Source: Trichobilharzia szidati (lineage: Eukaryota; Platyhelminthes; Trematoda; Strigeidida; Schistosomatidae). From it: DNA of 64,000 nt. Where the stretch lies: NCBI GenBank assembly GCA_944472155.2, contig OX235275.1, forward strand, positions 57,243,228 through 57,307,227, written 5' to 3'. Position numbers and translations under genes: made by a program. This document shows positions 42,750-55,364 of the stretch, in pieces; the stretch's first letter is position 1; every line of letters starts with the position of its first letter. Below the pieces are notes generated by a model. The model saw only the letters and a program-made list of their open reading frames with translations. It searched no databases and was not told the DNA's origin.

Positions 42750-43737
42750 GTAAGTATACAGACTGGTTTTAAATCTGTGGCATTCTTATTTGATTCAACT
42801 AAGACTATCTTGTTGATTGATTTGACAAAAGTGCTCAGCCTCTGTTGGCATGTTGGATTCTTGAGCATACGCCTCACGATGAAAGTAGTCATTAATTTGC
42901 GTGATAAATTATCTGAACTAAATAGCCGCAAGTACATTTAACTTCAAGAAAATTGATTAGAAGTCCTTATTCACTGAACACTAGTAAATACTCAACACCT
43001 CCCTCTGCTAATCTAAGAGTATTTCACTAATGATATTTTCCAAATATGATCGTTCCTTAAATATTTATTCATGGAGTTGGCTTGATTTTTTAATGTTTCA
43101 TTGGAGATAAGCAACTGCTCTGCTTCCCCGTCTGACATCCTTAATAAACATGTCGCCTAGAATACAGGATACAAGCTACTGAGGTTTACGTGTCGGCTAT
43201 TTCCAGGCTGTGAACATGGTAACCCTAGGTGTGAGGTTGTACATACCATTAGAAGCTAACTCCATCTGTCTATATGCAGATGATGGACTACACCGGTAAA
43301 ATAACAGACAGAATTATAGAATGGCGATAGTCAGAACACTATTGTACATTGGATTATTCAACTTACCTGTTAATTTGCAACATCCAATTTCAGCATATAA
43401 AGTCTTTTGGTTTGGTGGATTTCTATTAGTGTTATGTTGAATCGGTGCGTTCTACTGTCGACCAATACTGTAAGCGCTTGAGCTATAAATAACAATTCAA
43501 CAAGCGCTATGAAGTGATTAGCCATTGAATTAGGTATTTTTTCTGTTTCCAAGATGTCTATGTTATGTGTTAGGAAGAAAAAGCCTTCATACATTTTTTA
43601 TTGAAAATTTTTTATCAATTAGCTCTTTCTGGGACAAGTTGGGGTAAGTTTGTGACAAAAACATCGCAATGTAAATAACATTTTAAGCCTCGCTTCGATT
43701 CATTGGTGGACACATCGATTCATTTTTAATGCTATAC

Positions 43738-44390
43738 AAACTCGAAGACTTTCAGGTGAAATCCAGCAGATTGGCTGAAGAAACAGTGGAGACAGGACTC
43801 CAGGTAAACACAGAGAAGGCAGAGGTGATGAACATAACCGACCCGCAACATTAAACAGTACCAGTCACTATCGACGGTAGAAATTTGTAGGAGGTTACTT
43901 TTTTCATTTAACTAGGATACTCCGTTGAACAGATGATGTCAAAGGCAGAAACTAAAAGACTCTTCTGCACTGAACATAAAGAACAAGATTCGGATTTTCC
44001 ATAAAAAATATGAAGTTACTTCAGAAAATTCTGACGTCACGGAAACCATCCCCAGCAGACTTACTCCAATGCCTTCGTACTGAAGATCTATTAGTTGACC
44101 AGTCAGAGGGAATTGGCAACATGCTAATGGATTGATCACACGATAAGGAGGCCATCGAACGGCATAGCGCACAACGGAGGTCATCGCTTGAGTGGAACTC
44201 TAATTGGAAACGACGAGTGAGGCGTTACTTCTAGGGCGACATTGAGAAGGTTGTGAGAAGGGATGCCAGACTATGGGAAGTCATGTGTTCAGTTGGAGAG
44301 GAGAACCTAATATAGAACGAAATGGTGACGTGTTGTTGAATTCCCATGTTCCACGTGCGATCTAATAGAACAATAAAATATGTATATTTT
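43738..44390 (+). mobile_element. RTE-clade LINE fragment (MEG unit 2)
   Basis: Counterpart of 31140-31880 with the same 5' truncation: SRLAEETVETGLQVNTEKAEVM and a decayed 3' end with a ccatgttccacgtgcgatc tail. Confidence 0.65.
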
Positions 44391-44477
44391 TTAAGAAAAT
44401 GAAAACCAGTAGACTGAACTATTCAAGCTCGAAAAAGGAGTACGTTTGTCATATGGAACTTATGTTAGAATAATGGT

Positions 44478-44755
44478 GGGAACCGGCAGGATGCCGTAGA
44501 TGATAGGTCTGTGCTTGTCAGCACTCTTCAGCAAGGTGTGTGTGTAACGATGGAGGAAGTAATATCCATTTAGAGATTTTGAACCTGTGTCATCCAATGC
44601 TGAAGTCACAGACACCTACCTGTCAATAGGAACCTCCATCCATTCTTTACTAATTTAAGTTCTTCTTTAATGGTTAAGTTCATTTTTGTAAATTCCAGTA
44701 CCGTTGCCTGTTAAATTACTATGCGTTAACACAAAGTTTTATTGAGTAACTTGCA
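44478..44755. other. Stretch present only in MEG unit 2
   Basis: Unit 1 reads directly from aatggtgatgaat to atataattccgaaaa near 31966-31985, whereas unit 2 has about 278 bp in between. No convincing target-site duplication, tail or known element was found, so either a deletion in unit 1 or an insertion in unit 2 is possible. Confidence 0.5.
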
Positions 44756-45514
44756 GTAGTGATTATTTAATTCCGAAAATAAAAGCCTTTGATCAGAAAA
44801 AGTATTCCTTTCCTTGCCACTGGTGTTTCTGTTGCTTCAATGCATCAATAACTTGTTTAAATTTTCAATGTTTTTTGTATTAAAAGTAAAGCCATAGATT
44901 TAATGTAGTAAGTAGATGAGAGCTACTGTAATTATTATTATTATTGTTGTTAATTACTTGTGTTCTTCTGATTATAAAATAAGGTCTCAAAGGCATATTT
45001 GCAGACCACTCGTTCCATTTCCTCTTCATATGATTTATTTCGTATCACTTTCGTTCACCCAACTTGAGTTTGACTCAACTGTGTAGCATTTTAGTCACTT
45101 CAATGTCTCCCTAGAGTATGTCCAGTCTATTTTTATGCCCTTCTACATATATTTTGGTCCAGACCTGGTTGGTTGGTTGGTTCTTTGTCACATTCCCACT
45201 GTAGCTTTTCCATCTCCATAGACTATCCTGTCTTCAGTGTGGTACGAAAATGGTAGTTGTTCAAGAAAGCCTGAAGGATTCAGTCAGACATGCCTCTAGG
45301 GACAGGCCAAGTAGTTGAATCACAAAGAAGCACTGACTGATTTGGCATTTGTGTTGAAAATAGACCTTGTTCCTTATGGTAGGTGCCATAATTCTTCTCT
45401 CTGATTTCAAAGTAACGAACAGGTGCGTTTCTTCCCCAGTCCTGGATAGCTGTGATATCCTCATGCCTGACACCTGTAGTTAATACGACACAAATCAGAA
45501 TTGCTACTCGAAAG

Positions 45515-45940
45515 AGATTATTATCATCATTATCGCCTTTGGTTTCAAATGAAACATAGGGTTTTAGCTGTACATTTCCATTTTTGGGCTGCTCTCTGGA
45601 GTCCTCTTCGGCTGGCCCTGAGATTATCCGTAATCTTTCATCTTCCTTGACGCAATCTTTTCCGCGTCAACTTTCGGACGTTTGATTCACCTTTTCAACT
45701 CGGATTCCACCCCGTTACTTGATATACGATGTCATTCGACGGTTTCCTCAGTTTGTGTTTGATCTGTCTCTATTTTTTTCGACATATCTGTTGAGCATTA
45801 GGTTCTTGGTCAGTTCTTTCTTGGAGTTTCTTGTCACTTATTCTTTCCGACCAACTGATCTTCAGTTTTTGAAGGGAAGACAGGTGTTGATAAAAGTCTA
45901 CAGTGCCAAGTTTCTAACCAAAATAGAAGAAGCGAACTGA
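45515..45940 (-). mobile_element. RTE-clade LINE 3' fragment (MEG unit 2)
   Basis: Counterpart of 33390-33800. It carries an additional short ggtttcaaatgaaacata palindrome near 45541-45558 that unit 1 lacks. Confidence 0.55.
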
Positions 45941-46742
45941 CAATGGTTTTGATAATTGGAAATTTTTTCTCTATGCTGTGAAGTACAGCAGATTTCTAAA
46001 GTTAATGCAGAGTGACGACGGCATGGCTTGTCTTTCCGAATATGGGCTTCATACCTTAATCAGTGCAGACTGTAGTTGGAATGATATGGCCTGGATAAGT
46101 GAAGGAATTAACCTTTTTCTATTCCCTACGTTATCAGTAATTGATGCTAATTATTGTTAGTTTGTTATCGTTGTCACCTGAACGAGTGTACTTCTTGTAT
46201 ACTTTTCTATTTGAGTGTGATCAGTGTCTCTTAATGTTTGAGTATTTTCATCCAATGAGGTAATACCTTCAAGTGGTTACAACATTTGAAGCTGGTCTCA
46301 TCTCTATTTTAAACCGAAATAGGTTGAAAGACAATATTTAAATGATTAGTTCAGCTGATTAGCTTTCAATGTCTATTCGAATAATTAAATTGCTATCTTG
46401 ACTATCAAGCAGGTTTACAGCACAAACCGAAGAATTTCTTAAACATTATTGCTAAAATGCCAAGTAGCTGAAACCGAAGATCAAGTTGTAACAGCAACGG
46501 TATTCTTAATGTTACATGACTGTTGCGTTTCGGCCTTGTATGCTTATATATTGAATTTTGTATCATGCATTAACGCTTTTTCAATGATTCAATGTACAGT
46601 GAATTAAAAAATCTGCTGTAAGTGAAACAAACTAATGCGCATTTTAGTTTAAAAATACTTGAGTTGACCTTCTACAAGAGTGTAATGCTCACTTATTTGT
46701 GTTTTCCAACTGCATTAGTTATTATATTTACTACTCACAGAT
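45940..46742. other. Unit sequence without recognised gene
   Basis: Aligns with 33800-34598. Nothing beyond the paralogy can be supported. Confidence 0.35.
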
Positions 46743-46945
46743 ACCGAAGAGTGCGTCGGTGTCACAGCGGTAGAGTGCGCGCTAACCACGCATGTGGTTT
46801 GGGATTCGATCCCCGGCCACTGACGTACTCCTTTACCTCGCCTAGCCAGTATTAAGACTGGTAGGGAGGGTAGGTTGTGCATGAGGCCAGCAACCTCATC
46901 CCATAAACACAGATGCCAGTGCTATGGAAACTTCAAAGCTTCACC
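46743..46945 (+). mobile_element. tRNA-derived SINE, Val(AAC)-like head, tail deleted (MEG unit 2)
   Basis: The best preserved head of the family. The A box is cacagcggtagag, the anticodon-like loop is ctaacca with AAC at the anticodon position (stem gcg/cgc), and the T arm is gggattcgatccc. A near-complete acceptor-type pairing joins gcgtcgg to ctgacg. The body follows, but the RTE-like tail is missing. Confidence 0.65.
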
Positions 46946-48190
46946 TCTCTCATGGATAAATACTTTCCAGTTAAGTAATGAATGCATTAACACGGCAATG
47001 GGAGATTTTGTCATTTTCAGCTTATAGATCACCAACTGCATCATTCACAGAACCTACTCAAGGTTCACGATGCAGCTTTTGGTTATTGTGTGTTATCACA
47101 AATAAAATAAATATTTATACTAGGTGTGATTCTGTAATATGACGTATCTAGCTGACGAGTCCCAGATGAGAAGAAACACACATCCTAGGTTTCATTGTTA
47201 GCTAACGTCAGCTCCTACTCCTGAAGACATTCTCTTCTTCAATTAATGCGTCTCTGTGTGGACTGTGATACACAGTCACACTCACATTCACTTTTAATAA
47301 TTTTCTGAATTTTTTTTTTTTTTAATAGTGCTAGCTACTTGGGGACATCAGACCGTTGATGTGAATGGCAACTAAATGAAATTTTCAGTGCCACGCAGGT
47401 TAGCCAAGAATTGAAAAACAGACTGCTAATTTATGAGTTTATATTTTTTGCTGTCATTATTAATGTTCTGTTTCCACTTACTTGTTGTTTTTAAATAAAT
47501 AAATAAATTCATCATTAAACTCTTGTTTTACTGTGGGGTCAAAGATATTACGTTGTCGATTTCTCAGCGAACCATAATCAATCGGTAAAGAAGCGCTGAG
47601 AATCAGTAATGTGGTTTCGAACTATTTAGAAATGCACACACAAACATAACTTAATTGGGGATCGAATCCAACAACTCTAGGTCATAGGGATAAGCTGTTT
47701 GTTGTTATAATTCAATCATATGTGAATTTTTATGTATCTAGGGCTTGTGCCTGAAGAGTAATGCCAGGTGATCATACTGACACGAATCCAGTTCACATGT
47801 GTCATAGTGCACTCCATCAGCCACCATTTTCTCACTAGAAATTCATCCTATCGCCAATCATATTAAGTGAAAACTAAATTCACCATCTGTAATCTATTTG
47901 ACTACCTGATGTGGTCTATACTGGGTATACTAGTTCTCATATTTACTTTCAAAAAATGCAAAATGCAAAAAATGTATTCAGTACACACAGCTTTGGTCTT
48001 CTACATTCGCAAGTGAAATTTATTGATTTTTAAAATACTTATTGGGTTCAGTGTATTACAAGCCAGATGACGATGATGATTCAAAGTGTTGGTTTGCAGG
48101 GAGTTGATTTGTTTCAGGATTTCATCATGAACTGTCATCGGCTAGAGGACCACTGTAAAACCATCTAGGGGTACTTGACAGCTGTTTTGC
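46945..48190. other. Unit sequence with a hammerhead-like relic
   Basis: Counterpart of 34860-36130. The relic at 47140-47200 keeps ctagctgacgagtccc and aagaaaca, but stem II is unpaired, as in unit 1, so it was already dead before duplication. Confidence 0.45.
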
Positions 48191-48820
48191 CTCAGTTTGC
48201 CACTTTTCAACAGCATGCACTCATTGAGGCTCTGATCCAGGATCTTCTGGTTGCAAGGCGAGCTCGTAGAACATTCAGCCACTGAGAAACGATCCAATGG
48301 CTAGCCCATGAATTCCTACTTCTGCTAATTCACCGCTGCACAATGTCATCGGTGGCGAGTATTCCCCACTGGTGGGTTTGTTTGGATGAAGAGTTACAAA
48401 CTAGGGCGAAAGAAATTTCAAGTATTCCTAAGGTTTTCCACTGTTCCCCTAACTATTGTTAGTTCATGATGAAATCCTAAGATGATGATTCCATTTTCCT
48501 TTCAAGTGGATCAGAATTAACTATTATTGTAATGAGAGGAATACAAATGAAAAAAGGCATGTTGAGATTTCATGGGTGAAGATAATGACGGCTGGCGAAT
48601 ATTCCTATAGTCTAATTGCATAAAACCATAATCCACTGATTGAGTGAGATAAGTACTTGCATGCCACTTGGAGCAACCATGAGTGCTTGCTAGCTTGATC
48701 GATATGGTTTAAACACCAGTTGGTCATGTCACTCGTTTGGGACTAGCTCATCGTCGGGGAAAAACGGTTCGACTCAGGCCCGAGGTCAGTTAAAGCCATT
48801 TAATTTCTAGTTAGCCACCA
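48190..48820 (-). mobile_element. tRNA-like SINE relics (MEG unit 2)
   Basis: Counterpart of 36130-36770. About 30 bp near 48364 are missing relative to unit 1. The Thr(UGU)-like head on the minus strand lies at about 48300-48239. Confidence 0.4.
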
Positions 48821-48974
48821 AAGTGAAGCGGTAATAAAATACTTAATGTGCAATTAATAGAACTCGAGGTAAGATTTCACCGCAGTCTCCTCTGGATGCA
48901 ACACACATATAGTATGGTAAATGGAAAAGAAACGAGTCAGCTTAATCGGAAAAAAATATATAACACTAATCAGG

Positions 48975-49955
48975 TAGACTGCCTGTTATCACCGATGATA
49001 TTCTCAGTTGTGGTGGACTAGATTATGTGTTAGACTGTACATAGGTTTGAGAAGACTGAAATATGCTGGATCACCAATAAGAAGACTCTAGAAGATTTAA
49101 ATGTTGCAGTTGATTTATGTTTAATATCACACAAACTAGTAGACTTGCAGACGAAAACCAACTGACTGGTTTGAGAGGCTAACAGGCAGCAAAGACAGAA
49201 CTCCAGGTGAAAATGGAGAAGACGGAGGCGACGAAGATAACAAACCAACTTACAGAAACAACAACCAACACCAATCACCATCAGTGGGAGAGATTTAACT
49301 GAGGTTACTTCCTTCACCATAGGCAGTCGAAAGGGATGAAGATGTCAAAGCCAGCCAGCTAGATTCAGAAAGGTGATAAGCACCTTCATCAATCTGAAAC
49401 CAGTTCAGAAATATTCTACACTTTTCAGTGCAAAGAACAAGATTCGGATTTTCAGTACAAATGTGAAGTCAGTTAGTTCTTCTACATGGATCAGAAAACT
49501 GGCACATGTGTCACAAAAATCATTTCTAACAGGCCACTGCAGAAGTTTGTCAACAGCTGCCTTAGATGGCTCCATACTGAAGATAAAATGGCTGACTAGC
49601 TGGCCAGAAAGAATTAACAGCGAGTATTTCTGACTGAAAACAATCCAGCAGGCCATAGACGATTGCTCAGGACATGTGTAGGAGAAAATTACGATGGAAT
49701 AATCGAGCCTACGTTGAGGAGGCCGCCGAATGAAATCGTGCGCAACGCAGGTCATCGCTCCAGTGGAATCACAATGGGAAGTGACGACGAGAGCTTTGTT
49801 TAGAGGGTAGCATGGTTGCGATCGTGCGAGGAAAATGTGGAGGAGATGAGAGGTTATGGGTAATCGTGGACCCAGGTGAAGAGGTCAGCACCAAATTCAA
49901 CAAAATGAAGATATGTTGCTGAAGCCGGATGTTCCACCTGGCAGTAATAAAAGTA
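48975..49955 (+). mobile_element. RTE-clade LINE fragment (MEG unit 2)
   Basis: Counterpart of 36925-37905 with the same 5' truncation and 3' tail (gaagccggatgttccacctgg). Same decayed RT/thumb content. Confidence 0.7.
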
Positions 49956-50039
49956 CTAATTGAGTGAGCTGAGTGGTTTTTGCAGCAGTGATGCTTGATC
50001 ACCAACTGTGGCATCAAGCAGAGCACTTGTTTTCACCTG

Positions 50040-50485
50040 AAAAACTTCGCTTTCCAAAAGAAAGCTTCATGAAATTCGCCCTTCTCGAACTGTCTGTTTT
50101 GCAAGTCACCTTGGAGGAGGTCATTTGAAAAGCAGAGGAAAGCATTTGGCTGAACATGGATCCAGGTGAAAACGTTGAAGGGGAACCAAACGCAATGAAG
50201 AGATGCAGCTGGAGCCCTATGCTCCTCTAGGAATTAAAGGAGAAAATAATGGCATTAATTGGATATTTCTTATCTGAGTCAAATGGGTTGCTGACATTGA
50301 TGGCAGAGAATTGACTTGGGCGAAGATCTGCCATTTAGGCTCCATCCTGTATTTTGAAAGCAAAGAATGAACGACAACATAGTTTTAGACCCCTCAGAGG
50401 CTTATCTTAAACAATAAGCTAAATGAGTTGCTCGAATAAATTTAAAAAAGATGAAAACTCCATCAAAACTCAAATTTCTCTTGTG
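50040..50485 (+). mobile_element. Short RTE 3' end and junction sequence
   Basis: Positions 50060-50250 give another SR2-type 3' end (LGGGHLKSRGKHLAEHGSR, then ggagccctatgctcctctagg). 50370-50470 resembles 21300-21420. This is the junction between MEG unit 2 and the second copy of the 16.4-kb block. Confidence 0.45.
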
Positions 50486-50488
50486 ACT

Positions 50489-50585
50489 AATCAATTAACA
50501 AATAACTCTGTTTAGAAAAAACAGCGATTGTTATCTCCATTTTCACATACTACTAACAAAAATAAAATTGGTAACCCCAATTTCA
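50489..50585. repeat. Start of the second copy of the 16.4-kb block
   Basis: Matches 16446-16525 (caattaacaaataactctgtt, then ccattttcacatactactaac). The match is then interrupted by about 1.85 kb of different sequence and resumes at 52438. Confidence 0.6.
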
Positions 50586-52437
50586 AGCAAGAAACTTTCA
50601 CATTGAAAGGATAAAAGTGACTAATACAGTATACATTTAAATAGTGAGATTTGAAAGGTCATCCATCGTAAAGACAAGCAAATAGATAATATACATTTCA
50701 GGTGCTGTGTGAGTTGAAATGCCCTCGTTTCCTGTAGTGCTATAAAGCCGGGTATTTCATCACTCTGACAAAAATTTCAGTCAATCAATAGTGTGAACAA
50801 TTGATAGACGAGTAATGCTTTTAGGCAGAAATGCCTTACTCGTAAATCATTATTTTTTCACTAAAACATGAATAACCAAAAGACTGTCTATGTATCGCCC
50901 TACTTAAAACATTGCCAATATTTCTCATACTAAGGTTCATGTGCAATTTTGTTATCTGGTCACTGGGGAGTAACGATTTTGTTCGTTCTATTATTTCTTG
51001 TAGTACTTGCAACCGCTGCTTAAGTACCTCACACATGTACCGTTTAGTTGGAATGCCAACCAGATCAGCTGTAGATCCGTTATCGACAAAAGACGAATAA
51101 AAACGTGTTTTTAGGGACGATTTCGTTGATATTTGTGTAAATAGAAATCAAAGTTGAACTGCTTCAATATACGGTAAGAAACGACTAGAGAAATAACAGA
51201 AATTAGTACTGGTGCATTTTGTGTTCGAGTTTCGGTTAACTACTGAGAGAATTTACGTATTCATTAGTGTGAATTTGACATAGAGAGAATAAATTAATAT
51301 CTCATTTATGAGCTATTCTACTAGAAAACCTTCATTTATTCTGAAAGCTGAGCCGATTTTATGCGTCATACGTTTCACATTGTATAGACTCCTCTTTTTA
51401 AGAAAACAGTTTGAATTTGCATACATACAATTAGTGATGAGCGATCGCTAATTTACCATTCTGGCAATCGACCGACTGACCAACATGCTGTTTAAAATTA
51501 TAGCATGTAGTTGAACAGGGCGTCGCTTTTCCAAGGTATTACACACATTTTCTGTTTCGGATTGAGTGCGCATTATAAAATTCCTTTTTTAACTACTTCT
51601 TAGATGTCAATTTGAAGGGGGTTCTCCCAAAGGATAGTTATTCGAATGTGTGAATTAGAGATATTACTGCTTATACAATTTGCCAGAATGGGAGTAATAC
51701 GAGACCTGATGCGTTAACGGAAAATATTCTGACTGCTGCACACAATCGTTATCAACATTCACAACAAAATCACCTTCGCTTAATAACAAGAGAGTAGAGG
51801 TCAGTGACCGAAGAAAGTTTAATCCTCTCAATGATTAGAGGATACAAAATGCGTCATGACTGAGAGAAATTAGTTAAACAAAGTTATTTAAAGCTGAAAG
51901 ATAGAATATTAGGCATGATTAAAAGCAAGGTGACACTTAGTGAAACCAAGAGGTGATTTCGTCTTTTAGCTTCAAAACCGGTAAATTGCTAATGTGCTTC
52001 AAATATTTGGTTCGTTGTTTAAATATTCTTCTCAAACGACTGAAATCCCTATATCTCAGTAACTCGAAAACCGCTGTATTTTGGCCTGCCATATTTTAGC
52101 TACCGATATCACACGCTGAAAATTTCATACTTGTACCAAAAATACTTTGTGGAATCAAGTTATCGTCAAAAAAATTTGAGTCATATATATTGTTCTAATA
52201 ATTCATGACACATCTCATAAATTATCAGCACAAACAGAAGTCTACGTTGTGGGGTACTAGTGGTTTTCCGGACACATAACGAAGAGCTTGCTGACTCATT
52301 TTTGGAATTTGAAATTTATTCTGAGTAAAGGAAATTCTCACTTTGATTTGAGAGTGATTATTATCTGTCTTGCCTTCCAAATTCTCGTTTTTGACATCCT
52401 CGTCTATGCCACCACTTGTAATTGACACGATTCTTAC
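50586..52437. other. 1.85-kb stretch without paralogue in the window
   Basis: It interrupts the duplicated block relative to 16.5 kb. Apart from a minus-strand frame (50836-51147) no gene, repeat family or RNA was recognised. No target-site duplication was evident at its borders. Confidence 0.4.
50836..51147 (-). CDS. Unidentified open frame, possible 3' exon
   Basis: A frame of about 103 codons ending in a stop at 50836 contains FVDNGSTADLVGIPTKRYMC, then EVLKQRLQVLQEIIERTKSLL and ITKLHMNLSMRNIGNVLSRA. Its composition is more protein-like than the shadows around it, with an amphipathic, helix-rich middle. The first in-frame ATG gives 66 codons (from 51036). It could be a terminal exon of an unknown gene or a gene fragment. 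Family not recognised, and no acceptor was found confidently. Confidence 0.25.
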   Translation of the reverse strand, partial: FLFTQISTKSSLKTRFYSSFVDNGSTADLVGIPTKRYMCEVLKQRLQVLQEIIERTKSLLPSDQITKLHMNLSMRNIGNVLSRAIHRQSFGYSCFSEKIMIYE

Positions 52438-53040
52438 TAGATAACTGAAGGAAGTGACCTCTTTCGCATTTCTTCCGTTGCTAGTGATCCGCGCTTCTTA
52501 TTGTTCACTACGTGTCTTCATCATCTCCATCTTCTCTGTCTTTATTTGGTGCACCGTCTTCAATACCTGCCTCTTCTGCCAACGTGTTGGTCACGCCTGT
52601 TTGTTGACGGATTTATGTGACATTAAACATAGATCTTCCGCGAAGTCCAGATTTTCTAAAGTCTTCTTATTGGTCCGAAAAATTCCTGTCTTCTCTGTTC
52701 CCACGTTGGATCTCTCGCAGAATCCAGTCCACCATAGTCAGATATATCATGGATGATAGTAGGCAGCCTCGTCTTACATCTCTCTTCACTTTAAAGACAG
52801 ACCTCACTGAGGTTTCCGTTGTGGATCACCTGACTTTGAATATCGTAAAATATCTGCTGGATAAACTTCATAAAGGGTTGCAGGACTTCATTCTGTAGTC
52901 TTGAAATTGTGTCCTAATGACTTCGCAGCTAACGATGTTGAAGAGCTTTTGAGAGCCGATGAAGTTGAGGTAGAGATTTGATTACCATCCCATGCTTTTT
53001 CTGAAGACGAAGCGTAGACTTTCACCTCGAGCTTGCATGA
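52438..53040 (-). mobile_element. RTE-clade LINE fragment, inverted 5' part (second copy)
   Basis: Paralogue of 16560-17120. The minus strand carries the RT with MMKTRSEQ and a NGRNAKEVTSFSYL-like end. It abuts the + strand part at about 53045. The shared junction shows that the inversion predates the duplication. Confidence 0.6.
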
Positions 53041-53044
53041 ATGA

Positions 53045-53590
53045 TAATGTGAAAACATGGATCCAGAGGGTAAAACAGACCTTTACCAATCTAAAATCAG
53101 TGTAAAAATATTCTTGGCTCAGCATAAATAACAAAATTCAGAATTTCAACAGCAATGTTAAGTTAGTATTTCTATACAGATCTATGACTTTTAGTCCGAG
53201 TCACAAGGACCATCTCTAGCAGCTGCCTTCCATCCAAATTGAAGATTAGATGACCAGGAGGAATCGGCAACAAGAAGCTCTGTAAATAAACCAACTAAGA
53301 ACCCATTGCTCAACAAACAACTAAAAGAAAGTGAAGACGGATTGGACACACGCTGAGGAGACTGTTGAGTGATATAGCACGCCACTTCATCGTATGGAAC
53401 CCCAAATAGGAAATGACGAGTTGGTCAACAATTCGAGCGCGACATGGAGGGGATCGTATGAAGAGGAGATGAAAGCTTATTAGCTGCCAAGGAGACAACT
53501 AAAGAGGACTGCAGAAAACAGGACACAGTGGAGATGTCCTGTTGAATCCCTACATTCCACTCCAAATTCACATGAACATTAATAAAAACG
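53045..53590 (+). mobile_element. RTE-clade LINE fragment, 3' part (second copy)
   Basis: Paralogue of 17130-17705: KVKTDWTHAEETVE-like and IARHFIVWNPK stretches, and the end cctacattccactccaaattc. Decayed. Confidence 0.6.
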
Positions 53591-54690
53591 ATAAGAAATT
53601 ATAACTGACCAAATGACAACAGTTACCAGTCGAAAGTTGTCAGGGTACGTCACAGCTAGTTTGAAAGAGAAATATGAGCAAATGAAACTGACTACTTGCA
53701 AATGCTGCATTCTATAGTGTCGGAAAAATATCTGAATTTAACCATTCAGGTTAATTTCACATAGAACTATTTAAAATTCGATGTGGCAGCTTTGGGAAAC
53801 TCCAGCTAAACCAAAGAAAAGAGTCTTGAATAACCAGAAAGATTCCGCTGAAAGGCAAAGAAGGCCTTGATGAGAATACTTTTCATCACAGGGTAATCTA
53901 ATTCTATGAAAAATCACCGATCTTCTCATAATTATAATATAGCGAAAATATTCCTTCAGACATTCAGACAAAAAAGGCAAAAAAATTGAGCAAAGAATTT
54001 CCTTTTCGACAATTTCCTCATCTGGCTCTGTAATTATATATATGTTTGTTTACATAGAACATTCTGGAATAGTCGTCATTGACAACATTGGTGAGCCTTT
54101 TGAATACCATCAATTTGTTAAGTAAGATCAATGGAATCACATTTCATGAAAGGTGCATAAATTATACTGAGCATAACAATAAAGCAACTAATAAGAGATC
54201 AGACAAAAATTAAGGAAATTTCCACCATAAAGTGACGACCATTTGAAGCTTGATGGCCAACGTTAAGACAGTGTCTGAACCAACTTCCTTTGGATACATA
54301 ATTTTGGTTTCTTAATGTGGATCCCAACAACCTGAGCAATATATTGCAGACCAACTCTTAAGGTAAAGTTAGGATTAGTAGGCATGCAGTAAAGGAATAA
54401 ATCTTGGGCACTGTGGTAGTAAGTAATTCCATATTAGTTTGTTAATTAGATGTATCACACAGTGAAACAGTATTATTTACTGGATGAAGTTTCCAACAAA
54501 ATTTATTGTTCATAATCATATCAATTGTGATCACACGAATTTGACACTTGAGTATTATAGTTTTCTTTGTCTTCTACTATTTGCCGTAGGGGTAGTAGGA
54601 TTTTCCAGATATCTGGGACAGGTGTTGAATCATTCCTATTACACGTATTTGCGGTTGGTTCGATAAGCAAAGCTTCCTTTCACTCTTCTG
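53590..54690. repeat. Flank shared with 17.7-18.5 kb, then a Penelope-type repeat end
   Basis: 53590-54400 aligns with 17705-18500, including part of the Penelope GIY-YIG C-terminus. From 54410 (gggcactgtggtagtaag) the sequence changes to that seen at 3.16 and 11.17 kb, so the junction at about 54400 replaces more than 5 kb present in the first copy. No gene seen. Confidence 0.5.
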
Positions 54691-55350
54691 CTGTAGTTTC
54701 AGTAGGCGCCTTTCCTCTGTTTCAAACATTTTGCAATAGTGGCATAAGTATATCTGTAGCAGTCTCTGGGTCCATTTTCAGCGCTTCAGGGGAAGTCTTG
54801 TCTGGTCCTGCTGCCTTCCTGACTGCACATCAGTGGCTTAATTGCATTCGAGATTTCTACGTTTGGTGGAGAATTGCCATCCACTGCCAGTTCTGTGTGT
54901 GCTGTTGGTGGTATTTCTAAACGAGTCTCTAGTGAGAGTCGATTCAGCAGTACTTTGAAGTGATCAGCCTGTTCTAGTATTTCTGACAGGTATATGTGAC
55001 ATAAGATTGTTCGGGATGTTTTACACAAGTGTATTACAGGTGTTAGATAAATTATATTGTTATATCGCTTGTCATAACAGAACTCAAGTTATTATTTTCA
55101 AGTGCAGTGGTGTAATCTTCGACAGTCGATATTCATTTCATACGCTCTCGAAGATTCCGAACAGTTCCATACCACATCTTTTAATTTCCTCGGCTGATTG
55201 GACAGTCCTTCTCACATTGTACAAAAATTACTTGTTCCCATTCTTATTTTGACTTTCAACCAGGAAAGACACATCAGCTGGCTGGCTGGCTTATCGAAGG
55301 CTTTCACCAGCCTCACGTCATTTCGTCCCTCCGATTCCAGCGAAGAATAA
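54690..55350 (-). mobile_element. RTE-clade LINE with endonuclease start fused to pre-RT region
   Basis: Minus frame 55028-54786 runs CKTSRTILCHIYLSEILEQA, then LLNRLSLETRLEIPPTAHTELAVDGN, joining an endonuclease piece directly to the region before the RT in one open frame. 55340-55080 holds the endonuclease start. The deletion is larger than at 24 kb. Confidence 0.6.
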
Positions 55351-55364
55351 ATTTTTTCATATAT

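Larger units (their letters stand above)
39040..50020. repeat. Duplicated MEG unit, copy 2
   Basis: Colinear with 26985-37970. Copy-specific changes: the hammerhead element at 40545-41044 is extra, about 278 bp at 44478-44755 are extra, the GC-rich insert of unit 1 is absent, and the tail of the sense SINE at 46.93 kb is deleted. The unit ends near 50020, where similarity to unit 1 stops. Confidence 0.85.

Noticed and set aside
46743..46820. Possible functional tRNA-Val gene
   Set aside because: A and B boxes and an AAC loop are present, but the acceptor stem is imperfect and the sequence continues into a SINE body. Six or more related decayed copies in the window show it is a SINE head.
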